A stretch of DNA of 64,000 bases from Falsiroseomonas stagni DSM 19981 (GCF_900114315.1 NZ_FOSQ01000001.1:536202-600201); one strand, 5' to 3'; shown: positions 48,964 to 59,370, counted from the stretch's first letter. Program-made: numbers and translations. Notes: a model not told the origin generated them from the letters alone.

Positions 48964-51759
48964 TCAGGCTTCGTCGAGAAAGGCGCGCGTCTCGGCCACC
49001 GCATCGGCCAGGCCGAGGCGGCGGACCGCGGTGCCGGCAGGCAGGCCGGCCAGCAGGCGGGAGGGGCAGGAGCGGTCGAGCAGCACGAAGACGCCCTTGT
49101 CATCGCCCCGCCGGATCAGGCGCCCGAAGGCCTGGCGCAGCCGGTGGCGGGCGATGGCGTCGTCATGCGCCTTGGGCTGGCCTTCCGACAGATGCGTGCG
49201 GCGTTCGCGGTGCAGGATGGAAGGGCGCGGCCAGGGCACGCGGTCGAAGACCAGCAGGCGGAGCGACCGGCCGGGCACATCCACCCCATCCCGCATCGCA
49301 TCGGTGCCGAGCAGGCAGGAGGTTTCCTCCGCCCGGAAGACATCGACCAGCGTCGCATTGTCCATGGCGTCGATGTGCTGGGCGTAGAGGGGGATGCCGC
49401 GTTCCGCCAGCGGCTGGGCGATGCGCGCATGGACATCCCGCAGCCGCCGCACGGCCGTGAACAGGCCGAGCGCGCCGCCGCCGGAGGCGGTGAACAGCGC
49501 GCGATAGGCGCTCGCGACCTGGGCGGGGTCGGATTTGTTCACATCCTCCACCACCAGGACGCGGGTCCGGGTCGCGTAATCGAAGGGGGAGGCGACGGCG
49601 GCGCGGATGGCAGGCGACGCCAGGTGGCTGGCGCCGGTGCGGGCCTCCGCCGCGCGCCAGGCGGCTTCGGGGTCGTCCTCCGACAATTCGGCCTGGTCGC
49701 GCAACGTGGCGGAGGTGATGAGCACGCCATGGGCGGGGGCGGCGACGGCCATGGCGAAGGGCTGGGTCGGGTCTAGGTGGTGGCGGAACATGCCGCAATC
49801 GAATTCGCGGCCCTCCCGCCGTTCCAGCGCGAACCAGTCCACATAATCCGGCCGCACGCCGGGCGGGCGGGGCGGTTCGCGCAGCATGCCCAGCATGGCG
49901 CCCCAGGCGCCGAGCGGCATGAGCGCGCGGCGTTCCAGGCTGCGGCAGGTGCTTTCGATGCGGATGCGGTCGCCGACCTCCAGCTCCTCCGCCTCATCAT
50001 CCAGCCTGGCGTTCAGCCGGTCCCGCAGCAGCTGCAACGGCGCCTGGAGGCGGGCGAGGGCGTCGCGCAGCGCCTCTCCGGCTTCCGCGACCGGGGCCGC
50101 CAGCGGGTGCAGGTCGCATTCGATGCCGTAGCCCGCATCCTCGTCCCGCGCGCGCGCCAGGACCTGGCCGCGCACGGCGCGCAGGAAGGCCTCGGTGGCG
50201 CCGCGGGGCTCGTCGCGTTCGTCGGAGAGGCGGTTGGGCCAGCCGGGGCCGGGCAAGGCGCGCGCGGCCTGGAGGGCTTCCTCCAGCGGCAGCAGCAGAT
50301 CGGGGCGGTCGCCGATCAGTTCCTCCAGCCGCCGGGCGAGGCCGCGGGCGCGGGACCGGCCGCCCTCCGCGCCCAGCAGCCAGCGGCGCAGCTCCGCCGT
50401 CTCGCCGCCCGTCAGATCAGCGGAGAAGGCGGCGTCGGCCGCGTCAAACAGGTGATGGCCCTCATCGAACACCAGGCGCAGCGGGCGGCCATCCTCGCCC
50501 CCGCCCAGCGCGGCCTGGACCATGACCAGGGCATGGTTGGCGACGACCAGCGTGGCGGATTTGGCGCGGCGGATGGAGTGTTCGACGAAGCACTGCTTGT
50601 AGTGGCCGCAGGCGGAATGGATGCATTCGCCACGGCGGTCCGCCAGCGGCAGCACGGACTGCGTGCCGAACAGCTCCGCCAGCCAGCCCGGGAAGTCACC
50701 CCCCATCAAATCCCCGTCCCGTGTCGCCAGCGCCCAGCGGGAGACGAGGGCGAGGGGGAGCAGGATGCCGGCCATGCCCGCGGCTCCGACCGCTTCCTCC
50801 ATGTTGAGGAGGCAGAGGTAGTTCTCCCGCCCCTTGCGGACGACGACGCGGCGGCGGCGTTCATTGGGCTCGGGGTAGAGGCGCGCGGTTTCCTGGTCGA
50901 TCTGGCGCTGCAGGTTGCGGGTGAAGGTGGAGATCCAGACCGGCGCGCCGTTGCGTTCCGCCCAGAGGCTGGCTGGCGCGACATAGCCCAGCGTCTTGCC
51001 TGTGCCCGTGCCGGCTTCCGCCAGCACCAGGTTGGGCGCGCCCTTGGCGTCCCGCGCCTGGAAGGCGCCGGCGGCGGCGGAGGCATAGTCCGCCTGCTGG
51101 GGGCGCTGCTCCGCGCCCTCGCCCAGGATTTCCGCGAGGCGGCGGCGGGCATCGGCGGGGGAGACGGGGTGGTGGGCGGGCGGCGGGGCGGGGGCCACTT
51201 CCTCCCAGTCGGGAAGCCGCCGCCAGACCTTGAGCGGATCGAGCGAGGGGCGGGCCTCGGGCTGGCCGAGGGCGGCGAGGACGCTGTCCGCCCAGGGCCA
51301 CTCCACCTCCGCCCGCAGCTTGGCGGCGAGCATGGCGGCATCGCGGTTCAGCGGCGCGTTGCGCCCGGCGGCGAGGTGGCGGAGCAGGATGGTGGCGAGG
51401 TCCGGCAGCATGGCCGCCATCGCTTCCTCATCCGCCGGCGCATCGCGTTCCAGCGCGATGGCCATGCCGCGGGGCGTCGGCGCGACGGGGCGGGCGGGCA
51501 GGCAGAAGGCGAAGAGTTCCAGCAGATCGCAGGCCGGGAAGGCGCCGATGCCGAGGCGCTTGGCCGTGGCAGGCGCGTGCACGACCATGGGCGGGGGCAT
51601 GTCCCGCAGGCGGCGCCCGATCTCGATGGCGGGGCCGGCGAACAGCTCCCCATCCGGGGTCAGCAGCGTGCCGCGCCCGAAGCCGGCGATGAGGGCGGGG
51701 CTGTCCGGCAGCAGAAGGCGGGGCGGCCGGGCGGCGTCCGCGGGGCGCGGGGGGCTCAT
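48964..51759 (-). CDS. DinG/Rad3-type ATP-dependent DNA helicase
   Basis: This 931-residue superfamily 2 helicase has Walker A in AEAGTGTGKTLGYVAP (near residue 265), the Walker B DEAH-type LVFDEGHHLFDAA, and a four-cysteine iron-sulfur cluster. The cluster comprises YLCLLNMEE and ECIHSACGHYKQCF, followed by VVANHALVM. The C-terminal motif is LLGTDAMRDGVDVPGRSL, then QAFGRLIRRGDDKG. Proteins of this group unwind DNA 5'-to-3' and act in R-loop and replication-fork repair. An N-terminal extension of about 250 residues precedes the helicase core, longer than in E. coli DinG and typical of alphaproteobacteria. Confidence 0.92.
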   Translation of the reverse strand: MSPPRPADAARPPRLLLPDSPALIAGFGRGTLLTPDGELFAGPAIEIGRRLRDMPPPMVVHAPATAKRLGIGAFPACDLLELFAFCLPARPVAPTPRGMAIALERDAPADEEAMAAMLPDLATILLRHLAAGRNAPLNRDAAMLAAKLRAEVEWPWADSVLAALGQPEARPSLDPLKVWRRLPDWEEVAPAPPPAHHPVSPADARRRLAEILGEGAEQRPQQADYASAAAGAFQARDAKGAPNLVLAEAGTGTGKTLGYVAPASLWAERNGAPVWISTFTRNLQRQIDQETARLYPEPNERRRRVVVRKGRENYLCLLNMEEAVGAAGMAGILLPLALVSRWALATRDGDLMGGDFPGWLAELFGTQSVLPLADRRGECIHSACGHYKQCFVEHSIRRAKSATLVVANHALVMVQAALGGGEDGRPLRLVFDEGHHLFDAADAAFSADLTGGETAELRRWLLGAEGGRSRARGLARRLEELIGDRPDLLLPLEEALQAARALPGPGWPNRLSDERDEPRGATEAFLRAVRGQVLARARDEDAGYGIECDLHPLAAPVAEAGEALRDALARLQAPLQLLRDRLNARLDDEAEELEVGDRIRIESTCRSLERRALMPLGAWGAMLGMLREPPRPPGVRPDYVDWFALERREGREFDCGMFRHHLDPTQPFAMAVAAPAHGVLITSATLRDQAELSEDDPEAAWRAAEARTGASHLASPAIRAAVASPFDYATRTRVLVVEDVNKSDPAQVASAYRALFTASGGGALGLFTAVRRLRDVHARIAQPLAERGIPLYAQHIDAMDNATLVDVFRAEETSCLLGTDAMRDGVDVPGRSLRLLVFDRVPWPRPSILHRERRTHLSEGQPKAHDDAIARHRLRQAFGRLIRRGDDKGVFVLLDRSCPSRLLAGLPAGTAVRRLGLADAVAETRAFLDEA

Positions 51760-51859
51760 GCCGCCAATGTGGCGGCGCGGCCCCTATGAACAAAGGGGGA
51801 AAATCGTTCGGATGACCCAATGGCGGCCATCCGACCGACCTTCCCCCCTTTCATGATGG

Positions 51860-52870
51860 TCAGGCAGGCACCTGCAGGGCGGGGATGCGTTCCGCGATCT
51901 GCACCGCGTTCAGCGCCGCGCCCTTCAGCAACTGGTCGCCGCAGACAAACAGGTCGAGGCCGTGGTCGCCGAAGACGAGGTTCTGCCGGATGCGGCCGAC
52001 CTCGCAATCATCCTGGCCCGTCGCCGTCAGCGGCATCGGGTAGAGCTTGTTCGCGACGTCATCCACCACCTTCACGCCGGGGGCCGCGCGCAGGACTTCG
52101 CGGGCGGCTTCCGGCGTCACGGGGCGCTCGGTCTCGATCGTGATGGCTTCCGCATGCACGCGCATGGTGGGGATGCGGACGGCGGTGCAGGAGACCGGAA
52201 GATGGGGCAGGCCCATGATCTTCCGGGTTTCCCAGACCACCTTCATCTCCTCCTTCGTGTAGCCATTGGGCTGGAAGGCATCGATGTGGGGGATGACGTT
52301 GAAGGCGATGGGGTGGGCGAAGACCTCGTTCCGGGCCTTCTCACCCTCCACCAGCACGCGCCGCGTCTCGCGCTCCAGCTCCGCCATGCCCTCGGCGCCG
52401 GCGCCGCTGGTCGCCTGGTAGGTGGAGACGATGACGCGCTTGATGCCGAAGGCCTTGTGCAGCGGCGCCAGGGCCACGACGGCGATGGCGGTGGTGCAGT
52501 TGGGGTTGGCGATCAGGCGCGCATCGCCGATGGCGGCGGCGTTCACCTCCGGCACCACCAGCGGCACGTCATCGTCCAGGCGGAAGGCGGAGGAGTTGTC
52601 CACAACCGTCACCCCCGCCGCGACCAGGCCGGGGGCGTACTTCTTGGCGAAATCGCCGGAGACGGCGAGCAGCGCGAGGTCCAGGTCCCGCGCCGCTTCC
52701 GGCGTGAATTCCTCGATCGTCACCTCGCCGAAGGGTGTCGGGAGCCGCGTGCCGGCACTGCGGCCGGAGGCGAAGAGGCGGAGTTTCGTCACCGGGAAGC
52801 GCCGACGCCCCAGGACCTCCACCAACTCCCGCCCCACCGCTCCGGTGGCGCCGATCACTCCGACACGCAT
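51860..52870 (-). CDS. asd: aspartate-semialdehyde dehydrogenase
   Basis: The protein is 336 residues from ATG 52870. It has the NADP-binding [51 protein letters not shown], and the catalytic cysteine in [11 protein letters not shown] (Cys125). [10 protein letters not shown] and [17 protein letters not shown] follow. It converts aspartyl phosphate to aspartate semialdehyde for lysine/diaminopimelate, threonine and methionine synthesis. The upstream in-frame extension to 52945 lacks a ribosome site. Confidence 0.97.
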   Translation of the reverse strand: MRVGVIGATGAVGRELVEVLGRRRFPVTKLRLFASGRSAGTRLPTPFGEVTIEEFTPEAARDLDLALLAVSGDFAKKYAPGLVAAGVTVVDNSSAFRLDDDVPLVVPEVNAAAIGDARLIANPNCTTAIAVVALAPLHKAFGIKRVIVSTYQATSGAGAEGMAELERETRRVLVEGEKARNEVFAHPIAFNVIPHIDAFQPNGYTKEEMKVVWETRKIMGLPHLPVSCTAVRIPTMRVHAEAITIETERPVTPEAAREVLRAAPGVKVVDDVANKLYPMPLTATGQDDCEVGRIRQNLVFGDHGLDLFVCGDQLLKGAALNAVQIAERIPALQVPA

Positions 52871-52973
52871 CGCACGCTGCTCCTTCTGGGCTGCAAGCCC
52901 GGCTGCAAACCGGGATCGCATAGCGGAAAGCGGCGCCGGCGCCAAACAACCGTGGCGCAGGGCTGCCTTCCCC

Positions 52974-53699
52974 TCAGCTCATCAGCGTCACGCCCTCATC
53001 ATCCAGGTCGTAGCGGGCGCCGACGATGCGGAGCCGGCCGGCGGTGCTGGCGGCGGAGAGGACGGGGCTGACCTCCACCAGGCGGGCGGCGCTGCGGGCG
53101 ATATTGGCGCGGATCGTGCCATCCAGCACGTCGCCCCCGGCGCGCAGCGCGGCGAGGGCGGAGGGGATGATGGGCTGGAGCATGTCGCTGAGCTGGGGCG
53201 GCAGGCTGAGGCGCGCGCGGGCGGCGGCCACCGCGGCATCGGCGGCGCCGCAGCGTTCATGGCCGAGCACCATGATGAGCGACACGCCGAGATTGGCGAC
53301 CGCGTATTCCAGGCTGCCCACCGCGCCCGTATCGGCCACGTTGCCGGCATTGCGGACGACGAACAACTCGCCAAGCCCGGTGTTGAACAGGAGTTCCGGC
53401 GCCGCGCGGCTGTCGGCGCAGCCGAGGATGGCGGCGAAGGGCGCCTGGCCGGCGGCGCGGGCGGCGCGCGCTTCGGCGCCGTGGGCCACCGGCACGGGCG
53501 CGCCGGCGAGGTAGCGGGCATGGCCAGCCATCAGCTTGGCCAGCGCCTGGTCCGGCGCCATGCGCGGGCCGGCGGCCGGCGTGGCGGCCCGGGCGGGTGT
53601 GGCCAGGGGGCCGGCGGCGAGGCTGGCCAGGGCGGCGGCGCCCAGGAAGGAACGGCGACCGAGGCCGGTCGGGCGGCAGCAGGGGCAGGCGTTCATCAC
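52974..53699 (-). CDS. Tat-exported beta-class carbonic anhydrase
   Basis: This 241-residue protein has a twin-arginine signal ([17 protein letters not shown], Arg15-Arg16) after a cysteine-rich N-tail (CPCC). The beta-carbonic anhydrase zinc site is [12 protein letters not shown] (Cys94, Asp96, Arg98) and [12 protein letters not shown] (His147, Cys150), with [10 protein letters not shown] between. It interconverts CO2 and bicarbonate, here in the periplasm. The export signal shows it is not the housekeeping cytosolic enzyme. The CPCC before the twin Arg is unusual. Confidence 0.9.
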   Translation of the reverse strand: MMNACPCCRPTGLGRRSFLGAAALASLAAGPLATPARAATPAAGPRMAPDQALAKLMAGHARYLAGAPVPVAHGAEARAARAAGQAPFAAILGCADSRAAPELLFNTGLGELFVVRNAGNVADTGAVGSLEYAVANLGVSLIMVLGHERCGAADAAVAAARARLSLPPQLSDMLQPIIPSALAALRAGGDVLDGTIRANIARSAARLVEVSPVLSAASTAGRLRIVGARYDLDDEGVTLMS

Positions 53700-53861
53700 G
53701 ACATGTCCAGGATGATGGTGCCGGGACGTTACACGCCCAATTCATCCCAAAGGGTTACGCCAGCCCCAGCCCGTTGACCGGCCATGCAAAGCCCCGGGGT
53801 CGCCTGCCCGGCCCGCCCCCCCTATAACCCCGGACCGTTTCCCGCTTGAGGTGCCCCGCGC

Positions 53862-55505
53862 ATGTCCGCCTCCCCCGCCGATTTCGCCGCCGTCAGGGCC
53901 TGGCCCTTCGAGGAAGCGCGCAAGGTGGCGGAGCGCGTGAAGGCCAAGGGCAAGCCCGCCGCGCTGTTCGAGACGGGGTACGGCCCCTCCGGCCTGCCGC
54001 ATATCGGCACCTTCGGGGAGGTGGCGCGCACCACCTGGGTGCGCCGGGCCTTCGAACGGCTGACCGGGCTGGAATCGCGCCTGATCGCCTTCTCCGACGA
54101 CATGGACGGGCTGCGCAAGGTGCCGGACAACGTGCCGCAGCGGGAGATGCTGGCGGGCTATCTCGGCCGGCCGGTGACGGCGATTCCCGACCCCTTCGGC
54201 ACGCATGAGAGCTTCGGCCACCACAACAACGCCCGGCTGCGCGCCTTCCTCGACCAGTTCGGCTTCGACTACGAATTCGCCTCCTCCTCCGACTACTACC
54301 GTTCCGGCCGCTTCGACGCGGCGCTGCTGCGGATGGCGGAGCGGCATGACCAGGTGAAGGGCGTGATCCTGCCGACGCTGGGGCCGGACCGCCGCGCGAC
54401 CTATTCCCCCTTCCTGCCGATCCACCCGAAGACGGGGGTGGTGATGCAGGTGCCGATGGAGGAGGTCCGCCCGGCCGAGGATCTGCTCGTGTGGAAGGAC
54501 CCCGAGACCGGGGAGCGCTTCGGCACGCGGATCACCGGCGGCCACTGCAAGGCGCAGTGGAAGGCGGATTGGGCGCTGCGCTGGTACGCGCTCGGCGTCG
54601 ATTACGAGATGTCGGGCAAGGACCTGATCGACAGCGTGAAGCTGTCCGGCGCCATCTGCCGCGTGATGGGGGGGGAGCCGCCGATCGGCTTCACCTACGA
54701 ACTCTTCCTCGACGAGGAAGGCGGCAAGATCAGCAAGTCCAAGGGCAACGGGCTGACCATCGACGAATGGCTGCACTATGCGCCGCCCGAAAGCCTGGCG
54801 CAGTTCATGTACAACCAGCCGCAGCGCGCCAAGCGGCTGTTCTTCGACGTGATCCCGCGCGCGGTGGATGAATACGTCCAGAACCTGGACCGGCTGCGCA
54901 CGGCGCCGACGCCGGACAACGCCGCCTGGCACATCCATGGCGGGCCCAGCAACGACCCCGGCACGCCGGTGTCCTTCACCATGCTGCTGAACCTGGCCAG
55001 CGTGATCAACGCCGACCACCCGGACATGCTGTGGGGCTTCCTGCGCCGCTACGCCCCCGATGCGAATGGGGAGACGCATCCGCTGCTGGCGCGCCTTATC
55101 GAATATGCCGTCGCCTATTACCGCGACCGCGTACTGCCGACGAAGCAGCACCGCGCGCCGACGGAAGGGGAGCGCGTGGCGCTGGCCGCGCTCGCCGCAT
55201 CGCTGCGCGACCGGATCGGCGACCTGGAGGCGCTGGCGCCGGAGGAGCAGGCGCGCGCGATCCAGGATCTGGTCTATGACGCCGGGCGGCGGGAGCCCTT
55301 CCTGGAGCCGGCCAAGGATGGGGGCCGGCCTGGTGTCTCCCGCGCCTGGTTCAACGCGCTCTACCAGGTGCTGCTGGGGCAGCCGGAAGGGCCGCGCTTC
55401 GGCGGCTTCGTCGCGCTCTATGGCATCGCCGCCACCATCGCGCTGATCGAGGGCGCGTTGGCCCGGGAAGCCACGGTCGAGAACGCCGGCAGCGAGACGG
55501 CATGA
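53862..55505 (+). CDS. lysK: class I lysyl-tRNA synthetase
   Basis: This 547-residue enzyme belongs to the archaeal-type class I LysRS, not the class II LysS of E. coli. The HIGH-type motif is in [13 protein letters not shown] (residues 47-50) and the KMSKS-type in [12 protein letters not shown] (about 289-293). FETGYGPSG and [19 protein letters not shown] are also typical. It charges tRNA-Lys. Many alphaproteobacteria use this form as their only LysRS. The next gene, mprF, starts inside its last codons (ATGA), so Lys-tRNA supply and lysyl-lipid formation are co-transcribed. Confidence 0.96.
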   Translation: MSASPADFAAVRAWPFEEARKVAERVKAKGKPAALFETGYGPSGLPHIGTFGEVARTTWVRRAFERLTGLESRLIAFSDDMDGLRKVPDNVPQREMLAGYLGRPVTAIPDPFGTHESFGHHNNARLRAFLDQFGFDYEFASSSDYYRSGRFDAALLRMAERHDQVKGVILPTLGPDRRATYSPFLPIHPKTGVVMQVPMEEVRPAEDLLVWKDPETGERFGTRITGGHCKAQWKADWALRWYALGVDYEMSGKDLIDSVKLSGAICRVMGGEPPIGFTYELFLDEEGGKISKSKGNGLTIDEWLHYAPPESLAQFMYNQPQRAKRLFFDVIPRAVDEYVQNLDRLRTAPTPDNAAWHIHGGPSNDPGTPVSFTMLLNLASVINADHPDMLWGFLRRYAPDANGETHPLLARLIEYAVAYYRDRVLPTKQHRAPTEGERVALAALAASLRDRIGDLEALAPEEQARAIQDLVYDAGRREPFLEPAKDGGRPGVSRAWFNALYQVLLGQPEGPRFGGFVALYGIAATIALIEGALAREATVENAGSETA

Positions 55506-57454
55506 AGGGTTTCCTCTCGCTGGCCCGGCGCCATGGCGTCGCGGTCTTCGGGCTGCTGCTGCTGGGGGCGGCGATCTGGGTGGTGCAGGACAAGTTCCGC
55601 AGCCTCTCGGTCGCCGACATCAAGGCGGCGCTGGCGGCGATCCAGCCCATGACGCTGTGGATCGCCGCGGGGTGGACGCTGCTGGCCTATGCCGTGCTGA
55701 CCATCTACGACCGGCTGGGCAGCGTCTATGCGGGCTATCCCGTCAGCTACGGGCGCACCTCGCTGGCATCCTTCTGCGCCTATACGCTCGCGCATAATCT
55801 CGGCTTCGCGGCGGTGTCGGGGGCGGCGGTGCGCTACCGCTTCTACGCGGCCTGGGGCCTGCCGCCGGTGGCCATCGCCAAGGTCGTCGCCTTCACCAGC
55901 CTGACCTTCGGCCTCGGCGGCTTCGCGCTGGGCGGCATGGTGCTGGTGATCGAGCCGGAGGTGGTGCCGGGCCTCGGTGAGCATGTGCCGCACTGGATCA
56001 TGCAGGGCATCGGCCTGGTGATGTGGGCGCTGGTCATCGCCTACGTCACCATGTCCCGCATCCGGTCGCACATCACCATCTTCGGCCATCGGATCGACCT
56101 GCCGGGCTTCCGCATGGCGGTGGCGCAGACGGTGCTGGCCAGCGTCGATGTCGCGATCACGGCGATGATCTTCTATTCGCTGCTGCCGCCGGCGGAGGGG
56201 CTGACCTTCATCCGCTTCCTCGGCATCTACATCACCGCCTACACGGCGGGGATCGCGGCCAGCCTGCCCGGCGGCATCGGCGTGTTCGACGGCGCCATCC
56301 TGGCCGGCCTGGCCCCCTGGCTGACGCCGGCGCAGGTGGTGGGGGCGCTGCTGCTGTTCCGCCTGTACTACTACATCATCCCGCTCTTCCTGGCGGGCAT
56401 CCTGTTCGCGGGGTTCGAGATCGCGCAGCGCCGCGCGGTGCTGGCGCGCTTCGTGGCCGACCAGCGGGTGACGGATGCGCTGGAAGTGCCGGCCATCGCG
56501 GGGCTCGTCGGCCTTGGCGGCACGCTGCTGCTGTTCCTGGGTGCGCTGCCGACGCGCGACAGCGCGGTGGCGCTCTGGGCGGGGTATGAGGCCGCGGTCG
56601 CGTCCCATTTCGCGGCCTCCGTCGTGGGGTCGCTGTTGCTAGTGATGGGCTATGGGCTGCTGCGGCGCCTGACGCTCGCCTGGGGGGCGGGGGTCATCCT
56701 GCTGCTGAACGGCGCGCTGATCTGCTGGCTGCGCGCCGATGGCTGGTGGCTCTGGGGCGCCTTCATCCTGGTGGCGGCGCTGCTGGCCGCCATGCGGAGC
56801 GCCTTCTATCGCGATGCCCGCCTGATGCGGGAACCGATGGGGGTGGAGACGGTGCTGCCGCTGGCGGTCGTCGGCGCCTGCGCCATCATGCTCGCGATGG
56901 TCAGCTATGGCGGCAAGGTCGGCGGCGAGAGCTGGTGGGAAGTGGTGGTCAGCCCCCTCGCGCCCGACAGCCTTCGCTTTTCCGTGGGCCTGGCCGCCGT
57001 GCTGCTGCTGGTCGCGGTCGCGCGGCTGCTGCGCCCCGCGCGGTTGGCGCCGGAGCCCTGGGACGAGGAGGTGCGCGGCCGCCTCAAGGCCCTTGGCGCC
57101 ACGGCGCCGGAGACGGCGGATGGTGCCGTCTTCGGTGAAGCCGGGCGCGCCGGCTTCGGCTTCGTCAAGCGCGACGGCGTCTGGCTGGCGCTCGGCGATC
57201 CGGCGGGGGAGGAGCGGGACCGCGTTTCCGCCATCTGGCGCTTCCGGGACATGTGCGACCGCGCGGGCGTCGATGCCGCCTTCTGGCGCGTCGGTCCCGG
57301 GCTGCTGCGCGTCTATGGCGATGTCGGCCTGACCGTGTTTCCGATCGAGGGCGGGGAGAGCGACCGCTATCTGGCTTGCCGGGCGGAACGCGACCTGCAA
57401 TCCCTGCTGGCGCTGCTGCCGGCGGTGGAGCCGACCAAGGGCTTCCGCGGGTAA
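55502..57454 (+). CDS. mprF: MprF-like flippase/lysyltransferase with shortened C-terminal domain
   Basis: This 650-residue protein has about 13-14 membrane spans in residues 10-520, with [19 protein letters not shown] and [20 protein letters not shown], the MprF flippase (UPF0104) signatures. The cytosolic DUF2156 part begins near residue 530 ([23 protein letters not shown]) but ends after about 130 residues instead of the usual 300. The second GNAT-like half, which carries the catalytic centre in known MprF enzymes, seems to be missing. MprF normally moves lysine from Lys-tRNA to phosphatidylglycerol and flips it outward. Here only flipping, or a trans-acting synthase, is secure. It overlaps lysK by four bases. 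Confidence 0.85.
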   Translation: MKGFLSLARRHGVAVFGLLLLGAAIWVVQDKFRSLSVADIKAALAAIQPMTLWIAAGWTLLAYAVLTIYDRLGSVYAGYPVSYGRTSLASFCAYTLAHNLGFAAVSGAAVRYRFYAAWGLPPVAIAKVVAFTSLTFGLGGFALGGMVLVIEPEVVPGLGEHVPHWIMQGIGLVMWALVIAYVTMSRIRSHITIFGHRIDLPGFRMAVAQTVLASVDVAITAMIFYSLLPPAEGLTFIRFLGIYITAYTAGIAASLPGGIGVFDGAILAGLAPWLTPAQVVGALLLFRLYYYIIPLFLAGILFAGFEIAQRRAVLARFVADQRVTDALEVPAIAGLVGLGGTLLLFLGALPTRDSAVALWAGYEAAVASHFAASVVGSLLLVMGYGLLRRLTLAWGAGVILLLNGALICWLRADGWWLWGAFILVAALLAAMRSAFYRDARLMREPMGVETVLPLAVVGACAIMLAMVSYGGKVGGESWWEVVVSPLAPDSLRFSVGLAAVLLLVAVARLLRPARLAPEPWDEEVRGRLKALGATAPETADGAVFGEAGRAGFGFVKRDGVWLALGDPAGEERDRVSAIWRFRDMCDRAGVDAAFWRVGPGLLRVYGDVGLTVFPIEGGESDRYLACRAERDLQSLLALLPAVEPTKGFRG

Positions 57455-57458
57455 GGGA

Positions 57459-57637
57459 CCGCTTGAGAACGCCGGACGGGTCGGCTCCGCGGGTCTTTTC
57501 CGCCCCTGCGTCGCGCTCCAGGCGCGCTGCCCGCGCGTCAGCGAACTTGCCGATGCAACCAGCATCGGCGGCGTCCGCTTCCTGGCAGCGCCGAAAAATC
57601 ACCTGCGGACCCCTCAGCCGCCGGCATTCTCAAGCGG
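57459..57637. repeat. 179-bp element bounded by 17-bp inverted repeats
   Basis: CCGCTTGAGAACGCCGG (57459-57475) and CCGGCATTCTCAAGCGG (57621-57637) are inverted copies with one mismatch. The inner flanks are also loosely complementary (TCCGCGGGT versus TCCGCAGGT). The core has an 8-bp hairpin, GCCGATGC/GCATCGGC (57549-57569). It lies five bases after the mprF stop and before the convergent oxidoreductase gene. It may be a non-autonomous mobile repeat or a large terminator; no target duplication is obvious. Confidence 0.6.
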
Positions 57638-57677
57638 CCTCTGCGGGCGGCGCGGCTGGCGCGCCGCCCTGCCGGCG

Positions 57678-58565
57678 CTACGCCGCGACGGGGAAGGCCG
57701 CCTTCTGGTCCTGGAGAAAGGCTTCCAGCGGGCGCGGCGGCGTGCCGGTCAGGCGCGCCACCACATCCGTCACCGCCGGCAGCCCGCCTTCCCGCGTGTT
57801 GCGGTCCATCGAGACCAGCATTGCCACCAGGAAGGGCGGCAGGCCCAGGCTGCCAAGCTGCGCGGCCAGCGCCGCATCATCCAGCGCCACCAGCTGGATG
57901 GGCTTCCCGAAGACCTGGGCGATCAGGGCCGCCACCTCCGCGGTGGTCCAGGCGCGCGGGCCGGTGACGTCCAGCGTCTCGTTCGCCGCCGTGTCGGCCG
58001 CCAGTGCCGCGGCGGCGGCGCGGGCGGCATCGACCCGCGCGACATAGGGGATCCGGCCCTCCCCGGCCGAGGTCAGCCAGGCGCCGGAGGCCAGGATGCC
58101 GCCGAGCGAGCCCAACAGGTTCTCCTGGTACCAGCTGACGCGCAGGATCGTGTGGGCCAGGCCACTGCCCCGGATCGCCTGTTCCGTCGCATGGTGGTCG
58201 GGCGCGAAGACCACCGCGGAACCCGGCTCCGGCTTCGGCATGGAGGTGTAGACGAGGCGCTTCACGCCCGCCTTCACCGCGGCCTCCACCGCCGCCAGGT
58301 GCTGCGCGGCGCGGCGGCCGGGCTGGTCGATCGCGTCGGTGGAGACGATCAGCGCGCGGTCGATGCCGCGGAATCCCTCGGCGAGGGAGGCGGCATCCTC
58401 GAAGTCGATCCGCCGCGTCGCGATGCCGCGCGCGGCCAGGTCGGCCAGCTTCGCGGGATCACGGCTTGCGGCCACGATCGGGCCTTCATGCAGGGTGGCG
58501 AGATGGTCGACGGCGAGGCGGCCAAGCTGGCCGGCGGCGCCGGTGACGAGGAGGGTTTCGGGCAT
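57678..58565 (-). CDS. NmrA-like NAD(P)-binding oxidoreductase
   Basis: The protein is 295 residues from ATG 58565. It has the Rossmann motif LLVTGAAGQLGRLAVDHL, a DFEDAASLAEGFRGIDRALIVS loop, YTSMPKPEPGSAV, and SGLAHTILRVSWYQENLLG. This is the atypical short-chain reductase group of QorB (quinone oxidoreductase 2) and NmrA-like redox sensors. It probably reduces quinones with NADPH. It diverges from an HxlR regulator, the same pairing seen for ytfG/ytfH in enterobacteria, with an inverted repeat in between. Confidence 0.9.
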   Translation of the reverse strand: MPETLLVTGAAGQLGRLAVDHLATLHEGPIVAASRDPAKLADLAARGIATRRIDFEDAASLAEGFRGIDRALIVSTDAIDQPGRRAAQHLAAVEAAVKAGVKRLVYTSMPKPEPGSAVVFAPDHHATEQAIRGSGLAHTILRVSWYQENLLGSLGGILASGAWLTSAGEGRIPYVARVDAARAAAAALAADTAANETLDVTGPRAWTTAEVAALIAQVFGKPIQLVALDDAALAAQLGSLGLPPFLVAMLVSMDRNTREGGLPAVTDVVARLTGTPPRPLEAFLQDQKAAFPVAA

Positions 58566-58595
58566 GGTCCAGGGTCCTTGATGGATGCTCTTCCG

Positions 58596-58624
58596 ATACC
58601 TGGTTCCCTTTTGTGAGTAGGTAT
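58596..58624. promoter_or_regulatory. inverted repeat ATACCT-N17-AGGTAT, candidate HxlR operator
   Basis: ATACCT (58596-58601) and AGGTAT (58619-58624) flank 17 bases containing CCCTTTTGTGAGT in the 148-bp region between the divergent oxidoreductase and HxlR genes. Further AGGTAC and GGATACC copies lie near 58673 and 58703. HxlR regulators bind such dyads as dimers; the assignment is by position. Confidence 0.5.
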
Positions 58625-58713
58625 GGAAAGTAGCCTTCTGGAAATGGCCGAGGGACGCGGCCGGCACAAGAAGGTACCGATCCCGCCCATAGGCACCGAA
58701 AGGATACCGCCCG

Positions 58714-59112
58714 ATGAAGGATGCGCCGGCGCGCCGGACCCTGGCCGAGATCAGGGCCAGCGGCATGACGATCGAGGATTGCCCGATCCGTGACGTGATC
58801 GCCGGGCTGTCGGGCAAGTGGTCGGTGCTGATCCTGCTGGCGCTGGAGGAGGCGCCGCATCGCTTCGGCGCCCTGCGCCGGGCGGTTCCCGACGTCTCCC
58901 AGCGGATGCTGACGATCACGCTGAGGGACCTGCAGCGCGACGGGCTGCTGACGCGGACGGTGCACCCGACCGTGCCGCCCAGCGTCGAATATGCGCTGAC
59001 CGAGCTCGGGCAGTCGCTGGTCCAGGCCGTGCTGCCGCTGATCGGCTGGGCGGATCGCCACCATGGCGCGATCCGGGGCGCGCGACGCAGCTTCGACGCT
59101 GCCGGCTTATAA
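58714..59112 (+). CDS. HxlR family transcriptional regulator
   Basis: This 132-residue winged-helix protein has the family signatures [22 protein letters not shown] (with the redox-type Cys near residue 28), [31 protein letters not shown], and [13 protein letters not shown]. HxlR proteins often use the N-terminal cysteine to sense quinones, aldehydes or disulfide stress. It diverges from the QorB/NmrA-like gene, which it probably represses until an electrophile is present. The ATG at 58714 is preceded by GAAAGGA. Confidence 0.92.
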   Translation: MKDAPARRTLAEIRASGMTIEDCPIRDVIAGLSGKWSVLILLALEEAPHRFGALRRAVPDVSQRMLTITLRDLQRDGLLTRTVHPTVPPSVEYALTELGQSLVQAVLPLIGWADRHHGAIRGARRSFDAAGL

Positions 59113-59193
59113 CGGGGGCCCCGATGACCACCTGCGGCCCGCGGAGCGGCCGCCGGCATGGGGTTGGCCTGGGGGCGCGATGCGCCCCTGGCG

Positions 59194-59370
59194 TCAGCGG
59201 TCGCCGTGCTTGCGGCTGGCCTGCGTGGCCTTGTTCACGCCGCCCTGCTTCAGGGCGCCGCTGTTCTTCGACCCGGCGCGGGCATCCTTCGGATTGGCCT
59301 GGCCGGAGGCCGGGTTGTTGCCGCCCTGGGGGGCACGACCGGCGGCGGGGAGGGGGGGAAGCTTGGCCAT
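59194..59370 (-). CDS. 58-residue basic Gln/Gly/Asn-rich small protein
   Basis: From ATG 59370 the minus strand encodes MAKLPPLPAAGRAPQGGNN..., then PASGQANPKDARAGSKNSG, ALKQGGVNKATQASRKHGDR and a stop. It has AAAGGA-type bases (GAAAGGACATC) about 10 before the ATG. The sequence is strongly basic, polar and probably disordered, with no hydrophobic segment. Codons end almost always in G or C, as in real genes here. The composition resembles small ribosome- or nucleic-acid-binding proteins. The function is unknown. Confidence 0.6.
   Translation of the reverse strand: MAKLPPLPAAGRAPQGGNNPASGQANPKDARAGSKNSGALKQGGVNKATQASRKHGDR

Noticed and set aside
49777..51789. Plus-strand open frame of 670 codons
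   Set aside because: Antisense to the DinG-type helicase, which has complete motifs.
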